The notes below the pieces were generated by a model, which saw only the letters and a list, made by a program, of their open reading frames with translations, was not told where the DNA came from and did not search any database. This document shows, in pieces, positions 6,572-12,630 of a DNA stretch of 18,976 bases. The stretch's first letter is position 1, and each line of letters opens with the position of its first letter. Source of the DNA: Candidatus Aminicenantes bacterium UBA4085 (GTDB lineage Bacteria > Acidobacteriota > Aminicenantia > Aminicenantales > UBA4085); assembly GCA_002383325.1 (NCBI GenBank), contig DFYJ01000040.1, positions 1 to 18,976 on the forward strand. The letters are read 5' to 3'. Both the position numbers and the translations under genes were made by a program.

Positions 6572-6849
6572 TTCCTGGGGGGGCCGAGAACCGCGGCCGC
6601 CCGGCCGAGAACGTCGTCGAGATCGCGGCCTTGGCCGGCGCGAATCTCTCTTTCGCCTCGGGCCACAGCCTCCAGGATCTCACGCCTTTCCTCGGCGCGT
6701 TCGTATTCCTCCGCGCTCATGACGACCGCAGCCGTTCTTCCCCTTTGGGTGATGTACACGGGCTCTCGGGAATCCCGAACTCGCCGCAGGACGCCGGCGG
6801 CGTTTTGCCGCAGATCGGTGACGGGGACGATATAAGGCATCTTAGCCAT
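6568..6849 (-). CDS. Phd/YefM-family antitoxin
   Basis: 93 residues starting MAKMPYIVPV at the ATG at 6849, where GGAGGT lies 7 bases upstream; an ATG five codons earlier lies within the ribosome binding site and is rejected. The N-terminal half matches the Phd/YefM DNA-binding fold: VPVTDLRQNAAGVLRRVRDSREPVYITQRGRTAAVVMSAEEYE, with the conserved 'xvTdlR…pv.iTqrGr.aavlms.eeye' course. The C-terminal part (about 55-93) is charged and probably wraps the toxin. Such antitoxins repress their own operon through a palindrome at the promoter, and an imperfect one lies just upstream here. Confidence 0.9.
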   Translation of the reverse strand: MAKMPYIVPVTDLRQNAAGVLRRVRDSREPVYITQRGRTAAVVMSAEEYERAEERREILEAVARGEREIRAGQGRDLDDVLGRAAAVLGPPRK

Positions 6850-6851
6850 TA

Positions 6852-6874
6852 AACGTACCTCCAAAGGTATCGTT
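6852..6874 (-). promoter_or_regulatory. candidate autoregulatory operator of the toxin-antitoxin operon
   Basis: AACG-TACCT, loop CCAA, AGGTA-T-CGTT forms an imperfect inverted repeat, one base bulged, that covers the ribosome binding site and the early transcribed region. On the minus strand a related half-site, GTACC, recurs at 6882-6878. Phd-type antitoxins bind such palindromes. Confidence 0.45.
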
Positions 6875-6875
6875 A

Positions 6876-6904
6876 ATGGTACACCCGACCGACCATCAAC
6901 GCAA
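6876..6904 (-). promoter_or_regulatory. promoter of the toxin-antitoxin operon
   Basis: Leftward TTGCGT (6904-6899), 17-base spacer, TACCAT (6881-6876; 4 of 6 to consensus). It is directly upstream of the palindrome and yields a leader of roughly 20 bases. Confidence 0.45.
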
Positions 6905-6929
6905 GGGCGAATGGATGGAACTTGACTCT

Positions 6930-8138
6930 TCAGTCTTTAAAAAGCGTCCGCTCGGGATCGGGCAGGAAGGCGCCGCTCCTGGCCTCGTCCAGCATCTGGG
7001 CCGCCAGCAGGTTCCAGCTTATAAAGTCCGGGGCGGCCAGCGGGGCGCCTGTGTCGGCGTGGTAGTTCTCGCGCATCATGCCGTTTTCGGCCAGGTCCTT
7101 CAGGCACAGCTGGGTCACCCGCTCGGCCACGGCCAAGGCCGCCTCGGGGTAGCCGTAGTGCATCAGGGCATGCATCAGCATCCAGTTGGCGTGCGGCCAA
7201 ATCGGCCCCTGCCAGTTGGAATAGGGCTTGATGACGTTCTCATTGTTGTAGTCGGGATCATCGGCCGCCAGTGATCGGATCCCGTGCGGAGCCCACAGCT
7301 TGGCCGGATCGAGGATGTGCCGCTCGATCATGGCCTTGGCCCGCTCAGGCGACGCCAAGCGGGCCCACAAAGCCACCCAGTTGCTGTAGACGTCCCTCTT
7401 GACCAGCGCCTTCTCGACCGCGTCGTAGGTGTAGTAGGTCGCGTCCGCCTCGTCCCACAGCACGGCGTTGACGGCGGCGGCGAGCTTTCGGGCCCGCTCG
7501 GCGAACTCCGCCGCCTCCCCTGCCCGCCCCAGCTTCTCAGCGATGACGGCCATGGCCCGGTAGTCCAGGACCATGAAGCCGTTGACGTCGGCCGCGGCCA
7601 TGCTGTTATGGTAGCGGCGGACCAGCGAGGCGTTGTTGTCGGCGCCCGACTCCATGCTGTCCCACCACTTGACCAGGCCGGTCATCCGGTCGGACATGGT
7701 CCTCTCCCGAAACGTGACGCAGCGGGCCATCTTGTCCCAGACCGGCCCGATCCAGGCGAAGTCGCCCAGGGCGATCGAAGCGTAGTAGGCTGCTTGCCCC
7801 ATGAGCGGCTTGATGTGATAGAGGCGGGCGTCGCGGCCCGACCAGGGCCGGATGCCTCCGGGCGTGTGCCCGTCCGGCTCGCTGTGGCGCAGAAAGTTGA
7901 GGCACCAGTTCTTCAGGTAGACGCCGTTGGCCCGGTCGGCCGAGACCAGATGGAGCCCGACGAAGAACGCGTCCCAATCCCACTGCTCCTCGTAGACGCC
8001 GTTGGGGACGATGTAGTCGTAGGGCAGGGCCCCGTTGGCCTGGCGCAGGACGCGGCTCCTCAGTCGGCCGATCTTATCGCGGGCTTCGCCGGCCAGGCGG
8101 TCGAGCTCGGCGGGTTCGGAAATGTCGAAGTGAGGCAT
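6930..8138 (-). CDS. cytoplasmic GH63-like (MGH1/trehalase-type) glycoside hydrolase
   Basis: 402 residues from an ATG with GGGAG 7 bases upstream; no signal peptide, so cytoplasmic. The sequence follows the (alpha/alpha)6-barrel plan of GH63 mannosylglycerate hydrolases and glucosidases: EEQWDWDAFFVGL near 50-62, GHTPGGIRP, WWDSMESGADNNAS, NGFMVLDYRAMAVIAEKLGR, NVIKPYSNWQGPIWPHANWML and RENYHADTG. By analogy with the family, D167 in SGADNN would be the general acid and E357 in RENYHADTG the base. Both are present, so the enzyme looks active. Likely substrates are alpha-linked di- or oligosaccharides; the exact one cannot be read. GH37 trehalase is the main alternative. It probably forms its own transcript, 81 bases upstream of the toxin-antitoxin genes and divergent from the methyltransferase. 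Confidence 0.8.
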   Translation of the reverse strand: MPHFDISEPAELDRLAGEARDKIGRLRSRVLRQANGALPYDYIVPNGVYEEQWDWDAFFVGLHLVSADRANGVYLKNWCLNFLRHSEPDGHTPGGIRPWSGRDARLYHIKPLMGQAAYYASIALGDFAWIGPVWDKMARCVTFRERTMSDRMTGLVKWWDSMESGADNNASLVRRYHNSMAAADVNGFMVLDYRAMAVIAEKLGRAGEAAEFAERARKLAAAVNAVLWDEADATYYTYDAVEKALVKRDVYSNWVALWARLASPERAKAMIERHILDPAKLWAPHGIRSLAADDPDYNNENVIKPYSNWQGPIWPHANWMLMHALMHYGYPEAALAVAERVTQLCLKDLAENGMMRENYHADTGAPLAAPDFISWNLLAAQMLDEARSGAFLPDPERTLFKD

Positions 8139-8156
8139 GGCTGTTCTCCCGGACGG

Positions 8157-8165
8157 ATCATACCA
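8157..8165 (-). promoter_or_regulatory. extended -10 promoter of the GH63-like gene
   Basis: Leftward TGGTATGAT: TGn followed by TATGAT (5 of 6 to consensus). No -35 is evident at the usual spacing. Transcription would start near 8150, about 12 bases before the ATG, another very short leader. Confidence 0.45.
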
Positions 8166-8295
8166 GATGAGGGGGACCCGGGCCTATCTCTCCTCAAGAT
8201 GCCGCCGGGTGCCGGATCGGGAAGAAAATCCGTTACGGGTCGTCCAATTGATAGGGACAGGCTTGTTCAACCGATCGGCGGCCAAGGAGGATCTC

Positions 8296-8970
8296 ATGAA
8301 TCCGACTTCCCGAGGCTGGCGGCGTCTTTTTCCTCGACTTCTGGTCCTGGCCGCGATCCTGGCCGGCCGCGCTTCGGCCGGCGCCGTACGACAAGCCCCG
8401 GGCCTCGACGCCAGGGTCCAGGCATTCCTCGAATCCCACGACTGGGGCTGGGGGAACATGAACGTCCCGGCCGTGGACGGGCGGACGCTCTACGAGATCA
8501 TCCTCAAAAACAAATACACTCGGGCCCTGGAGATAGGCACCTCCACGGGCCATTCCGGGACCTGGATCGCCTGGGCCCTCAGCAAAACGGGCGGCAAGCT
8601 CATCACGATCGACATCGACGAGACGCGGCATCGGGAGGCCCTGGAGAACTTCAAGGCAGCCGGGCTGTCCTCCATCATCGATGCCCGTCTTGGGGACGCC
8701 CACGAAATCGTACCCTCCCTGCCGGGCCCGTTCGACTTCGTCTTCAGCGACGCCGACAAGGACTGGTATCCGAACTACCTCAAGGCCGTCCTGCCCAAGC
8801 TCCTCCCCGGAGGCTGCTATGCCACCCACAACGTCTCCGCCGGGCGAGGCCGCCGGGGAAGCGGCGGGGGCGGAAGCTACCTCGAGCTCCTGCTCGGCCT
8901 GCCCGAGCTGACAACCACGGTGGAAGGGAACGGAAACGGGCTGGCCATCAGCTACAAGAAGAAGAATTGA
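8296..8970 (+). CDS. O-methyltransferase-family protein with an N-terminal export signal
   Basis: 224 residues from the ATG at 8296, set by AAGGAGG five bases upstream. Residues 1-29 (RRLFPRLLVLAAILAGRASAGA) look like a cleavable signal peptide. The rest is a class I SAM-dependent methyltransferase of the catechol O-methyltransferase type: motif I E79-IGTSTG (usual EIGTGTG), LITIDID after it, DFVFSDADK with D152 and D154-K155, and PGGCYATHNV. In family enzymes the metal ligands are the Asp of DADK and a D-N pair in the last motif; here that pair is H178-N179. Periplasmic SAM is not known, so either the signal is an uncleaved anchor or the protein has another role. It precedes the barrel gene by 119 bases on the same strand. 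Confidence 0.8.
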   Translation: MNPTSRGWRRLFPRLLVLAAILAGRASAGAVRQAPGLDARVQAFLESHDWGWGNMNVPAVDGRTLYEIILKNKYTRALEIGTSTGHSGTWIAWALSKTGGKLITIDIDETRHREALENFKAAGLSSIIDARLGDAHEIVPSLPGPFDFVFSDADKDWYPNYLKAVLPKLLPGGCYATHNVSAGRGRRGSGGGGSYLELLLGLPELTTTVEGNGNGLAISYKKKN

Positions 8971-9089
8971 GCCCCCGGCCCGGCGCCGATGCTTTCGACT
9001 ATCGACTCGTGTACAATAGCCGCCGACCGGAGGATGTCGATATCCCTTCCGTCCCGACCATGAGCGGAATCCGACCTGGAGGTAGCCGT

Positions 9090-10385
9090 ATGAGCCGAGT
9101 CCGTCACAGAACCGCGAGCCTGGCCCTTGGCCTGTTCCTGGTGAGCCTGCCGGCCGCTCTAGCGGCCCAGACGGTCCATCCCGATCTGGCCGAGCTGCGC
9201 AAGAGCGCCCCCAAGGTCTTCCTGGACTGTCAGAGCTGCGATATCGATTACATCCGGACCGAGATCCCCTTCGTCAATTACGTCCGCGACCGCAAGGAGG
9301 CCGACGTCCACATCCTGATCACAACTCAGAGCACGGGCTCCGGCGGAACGGAGTACACCCTGGCCTTTATCGGCGTCGGCGCCTGTACGGGCCTTGACAA
9401 CAAGCTGATCTACGCCTCACGGACCACCGACACCGAGGAAGAGGTCCGCCGCGGCTACGTGTCCGTGCTCAAGATGGGTCTTGTCCCCTATGCCGCCCGG
9501 ACGCCGATCCGGGACCTCCTGGCCGTCCAGTTCAAGGAGAAGGTCAAGCCGACCGACGTTGTCGATCCCTGGAAGTTCTGGGTCTTCAGCTTGAGCGCCG
9601 GCGGCGAGCTGGACCAGGAGAGCCAGACCACCGACAACGCCCTCAATCTGCAGATCACGGCCGCCAAGATGACCCCGGACATCAAGATCCGGCTGGGCGC
9701 CTTCTGGGATTTCTCCCGCGAGACCTACGACTACGGGGACGAGACGATCCGCAGCGACTCCGACACCAGGGAGGTCGTCGGCCTGTTCGTCAAGAGCCTG
9801 GGCGAGCACTGGTCGGCGGGCTTCTTCGTCGACGCGTTGTCGTCGACCTACCGCAACATGAGATCGAGGATCGCCCCCCAGGCGGCCCTGGAATACGACG
9901 TCTTCCCCTATTCCGAGTCCACCCGCCGCCAGCTGCGCATTCTCTACCGGGTCGGGCCCGAGCTTCTCCGCTACCGCGAGGAAACTCTTTACGACAAAAC
10001 CAAGGAGACCCTGCTCAGCCAGTCCCTCTCGGCCGTCCTGGAGATCATCGAGCCCTGGGGCAGCCTCTCGGCCGGACTGGAAGGCTCGCACTATTTTCAC
10101 GACTTCGCCAAGAACCGGCTTCAGTTCCAGACCGAGCTGTCGTTCCGCATCCTGAAGGGCCTGGAGCTGAACATCGACGCCAGCTACGAGCGCATCCGCG
10201 ATCAGATCGCCCTGCCCAAGGGCGAAGCCAGCCTCGAGGAGATCCTGCTGCAGCGGAGGGAGCTGGCCACGGAATACAGCCTGGGCGCGGACATCAGCCT
10301 GAGCTACACCTTCGGCTCGATCTTCAGCAACGTGGTCAATCCGCGGGTCGGCAACCTGGGCCGCTACGGCCACAATCACTGGTGA
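9090..10385 (+). CDS. candidate outer-membrane beta-barrel protein with an N-terminal periplasmic domain
   Basis: 431 residues from the ATG at 9090, preceded by CTGGAGG; an in-frame ATG at 9060 lacks a binding site. A signal peptide (to about 24, LAAQ) is followed by a mixed alpha/beta domain (about 35-150) containing LDCQSCD and EADVHILITTQSTGSGG. The pair of cysteines could form a disulfide. From about 165 the protein alternates hydrophobic residues in amphipathic strands with Tyr/Phe/Trp (SLSAGGELDQES, IRLGAFWDFS, GFFVDALSSTY, SLSAGLEGSHYFHDF, EYSLGADISLSYTFG). This fits a DUF481-like outer membrane barrel. A weak TACAAT at 9012-9017 could serve it. Function is unknown; a role in export or uptake in this carbohydrate region is only a guess. 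Confidence 0.7.
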   Translation: MSRVRHRTASLALGLFLVSLPAALAAQTVHPDLAELRKSAPKVFLDCQSCDIDYIRTEIPFVNYVRDRKEADVHILITTQSTGSGGTEYTLAFIGVGACTGLDNKLIYASRTTDTEEEVRRGYVSVLKMGLVPYAARTPIRDLLAVQFKEKVKPTDVVDPWKFWVFSLSAGGELDQESQTTDNALNLQITAAKMTPDIKIRLGAFWDFSRETYDYGDETIRSDSDTREVVGLFVKSLGEHWSAGFFVDALSSTYRNMRSRIAPQAALEYDVFPYSESTRRQLRILYRVGPELLRYREETLYDKTKETLLSQSLSAVLEIIEPWGSLSAGLEGSHYFHDFAKNRLQFQTELSFRILKGLELNIDASYERIRDQIALPKGEASLEEILLQRRELATEYSLGADISLSYTFGSIFSNVVNPRVGNLGRYGHNHW

Positions 10386-10389
10386 GGCG

Positions 10390-10406
10390 GCGGGGGTCAT
10401 CCCCGC
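10390..10406. terminator. short hairpin between converging genes
   Basis: GCGGGG and CCCCGC form a 6-bp stem with a 5-base loop, 5 bases after the barrel gene stop and 21 before the GH36 stop. There is no T tract on either side, so a terminator role is weakly supported. Confidence 0.3.
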
Positions 10407-10426
10407 GTCTGGCTCCGTGGAGCGGC

Positions 10427-12457
10427 CTATCTCACCCGGCGATAGCGGACGAGCAGCGAGGCCGGCGCTTCGGGGATCTTGAGCAGCAGCCCTTCGCCCA
10501 GCTCCCGGCCGGACTTGATCACGGTGATGCCGTAATCCTCGAAGGACAGCTCGTAGTCCCCGGCCGGGTCGCATCCGTGCGGCTTGACGACGATCGAGTC
10601 CGCGGGGGCCTGCGGCCTGCGGAAGGCCAGGATGATGCCGTCCTTCTCCTCCGGCCGGTCCCACTGCATCGCCGACCAGACCTCGTCGCCTGTGCCGTAC
10701 TCGGTCAGGGGATAGAAGTCGCCCAGCAGGTAAGGCCGCAGCGCCCTGTACTCGGCCATGGCCTGCTGGCCCAGCGCGACCGGGAAGGCGGCATTCATCT
10801 CCCAGCCCACGACAATAGCCCCACCCATGGAGCTTCGCCAGGCGTACTTGCGCGGATCGCCGTTGCCCGTCCCGCTCCAGGGCAGGTAGAGCTGCAGGCC
10901 GTAGGTGTGGCACTGGTAGCCGTTGGGCTCCCAGTAGTTGTAGTCCGTCCGCCATAGCGGCACGCTGCGGCTGCAGGTTTCCAGGTCGATGCGGCGGCCA
11001 CCCGAGGCGCAGTTGTCGATGAGCAGGCCGGGCACGGCGGCCAGCAGGCCGTCCCAGAAGGCGTAGAGCCCCTCGATGTGCTTCATCTCGGCGATGCCGA
11101 TCCGATCGGGAGCGTCCAGAGCCTTCCAATAGGGCGCCGGGTCGAAGTTGAAGTCCTGCCGGTAGATGGTCACGCCCTCGGACTTGAGGGTGCCGGAGAT
11201 GTCCTCGATCAGCCAGCGCAGGGCCGCCGGATCGCCCAGGTTGAACAGGCGGTTGGGATTGTTCGGCAGCTTGGTGATCCACTCGGGATGCTCGCGGTCG
11301 ATGAGAGTGCCTTCGTAGACCCGCTCGGGCTCGAACCAGAGGACGAACTTCTTGCCGCCCCAGGCCTTGGCGGCGTCGGTGACGGGCTTCAGCCCGCGCG
11401 GGAAATTGACCTTGTTGACCCGCCAGCTGCCGACGCCCGACCACCAGTACTTGGTGGCGTTCTCGTACCAGCCGGCGTCGATCCAGCAGGCCTCGGGCTC
11501 GATGCCGAACTGGCGGAGCCGGTCGATGAAGGCCAGCGAGTAGCTCTCGGTGGCGCACATGTACTCGTTGCAGGGCACCGGCCCGCCGAAGCCGATGCCG
11601 GCCGCCAGCGGCAGGATGTCGGTCTTCTTGGCCGCGGCCGGGGCGTGGTGGGCCAGCAGGAAGCGGCGGAAGAGGTTGTGCCCGGCTAGCCGGTCGGGCG
11701 CCTTCCAAAAGACCAGGGCTATGGAGGGCGTGCGGACATCCTCGCCGGGATGGAGGCGGAAGCGGGTGGCCGACTGGCCGGCCCTGAGGGTGATGGCTTG
11801 CGGCCCGATCCGCTTCACGACGGCTTTCCAGCCGCCGCTCCAGCCGATCGCGGCCATGATCCCGGCGCCGTCGGAGGCGATGTTGAAGAAGGGCAGGGCG
11901 CCGGTATCGGAGGAGCGCCCACCGGAAGGCCCAAAGGCCGTCTCGGCTCCGACGGCCAGCACATCCTTAACGGGGCCGAAGTCGCTGCGGGCGGCGCTGC
12001 TGCCCAGGGCTCGGTGGAGAACGGTCTCCCCCGCCGGGCGGCCGTCCAGGACGGCGTCGCAGGCTTGGAGGCCCTCGATGATCGGCGTGTCGGCCGATCC
12101 GGCGTTCTTGAACCGGGCCACCCACTCCACGGCCGGGTAGTCGGCGTAAGAAGTCGTCACGACCGTGACTTGGAGCTTGGTGGCGGGATCCGTGTAGACG
12201 GTCGTCCGGATGGTCTTGGCCCCGGCGGTCCTCACATCGGTTTTGGCCGGCCAGGACTTGAACAGTCCCGCCGACGGCTTGCCGCCGTAGAGGAAGGAGA
12301 TTGGCGGGGCCGTCGTCAGGTCGACGTGAGCGGCGACGAACTTGTCGCGGGCGGCCCGGTCGTGGGTCGCCGCAGGATCGAAGGCGGCGCCAGCCGCGGG
12401 CGGGATCGCGACGGCCAGCAGAAAGGAAATGAGGACGGGGCTCGGGATGCACTTCAT
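10427..12457 (-). CDS. secreted GH36-family alpha-galactosidase-like hydrolase
   Basis: 676 residues from an ATG with GGAGGT five bases upstream. Residues 1-24 are a signal peptide (LISFLLAVAIPPAAGA). A beta-sandwich N-terminal part is followed by a TIM barrel with the GH36/melibiase landmarks: CWIDAGWYEN, NFPRGLKPVTDAAKAWGGKKFVLWFEPERV, IYRQDFNFD, LLIDNCASGGRRIDLET and LWRTDYNYWEP. By alignment with the family, D435 in YRQDFN is the nucleophile and D505 in WRTD the acid/base, 70 residues apart as expected. It would release terminal alpha-galactose, or a related alpha-linked sugar, outside the cytoplasm. Substrate specificity is not certain, since the family also includes alpha-N-acetylgalactosaminidases. 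It has its own promoter and is divergent from the first GH172 gene. Confidence 0.88.
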   Translation of the reverse strand: MKCIPSPVLISFLLAVAIPPAAGAAFDPAATHDRAARDKFVAAHVDLTTAPPISFLYGGKPSAGLFKSWPAKTDVRTAGAKTIRTTVYTDPATKLQVTVVTTSYADYPAVEWVARFKNAGSADTPIIEGLQACDAVLDGRPAGETVLHRALGSSAARSDFGPVKDVLAVGAETAFGPSGGRSSDTGALPFFNIASDGAGIMAAIGWSGGWKAVVKRIGPQAITLRAGQSATRFRLHPGEDVRTPSIALVFWKAPDRLAGHNLFRRFLLAHHAPAAAKKTDILPLAAGIGFGGPVPCNEYMCATESYSLAFIDRLRQFGIEPEACWIDAGWYENATKYWWSGVGSWRVNKVNFPRGLKPVTDAAKAWGGKKFVLWFEPERVYEGTLIDREHPEWITKLPNNPNRLFNLGDPAALRWLIEDISGTLKSEGVTIYRQDFNFDPAPYWKALDAPDRIGIAEMKHIEGLYAFWDGLLAAVPGLLIDNCASGGRRIDLETCSRSVPLWRTDYNYWEPNGYQCHTYGLQLYLPWSGTGNGDPRKYAWRSSMGGAIVVGWEMNAAFPVALGQQAMAEYRALRPYLLGDFYPLTEYGTGDEVWSAMQWDRPEEKDGIILAFRRPQAPADSIVVKPHGCDPAGDYELSFEDYGITVIKSGRELGEGLLLKIPEAPASLLVRYRRVR

Positions 12458-12489
12458 GGAATACCTCCAGGCTCTTCCCTTTTTCGGGG

Positions 12490-12518
12490 AGTCTATGCCC
12501 GGCCTGGAGAGGAGTCAA
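12490..12518 (-). promoter_or_regulatory. promoter of the GH36 gene
   Basis: Leftward TTGACT (12518-12513, 5 of 6), 17-base spacer, TAGACT (12495-12490). The leader is about 26 bases. It is back-to-back with the GH172 promoter at 12545, with 26 bases between the two -35 boxes. Confidence 0.7.
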
Positions 12519-12544
12519 GATTCTGCGATTCGAAGCCCCCGCGC

Positions 12545-12574
12545 TTGACAGGCCGTTCGCCGGTCCATTAGCAT
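12545..12574 (+). promoter_or_regulatory. promoter of the first GH172 gene
   Basis: A perfect -35 TTGACA (12545-12550), an 18-base spacer and TAGCAT (12569-12574; 4 of 6). The leader is about 50 bases. The divergent arrangement with the GH36 promoter would allow one regulator to control both. Confidence 0.6.
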
Positions 12575-12630
12575 CGGCGGGACGCGCGGGAAGACGGATT
12601 TAAAGCCGCACCGCCGGAAGGAAGGATCCC

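Noticed and set aside
7284..9089. Long plus-strand frame continuous with the barrel protein
   Set aside because: Antisense to the GH63-like gene and out of frame with the methyltransferase; the true start is at 9090 with GGAGG and a signal peptide.
9417..11708. A 763-codon open frame on the minus strand
   Set aside because: It runs antisense to the barrel gene and out of frame with the GH36 gene. It is Arg/Pro/Gly-rich with no domain or binding site, as expected opposite G/C-rich third positions.
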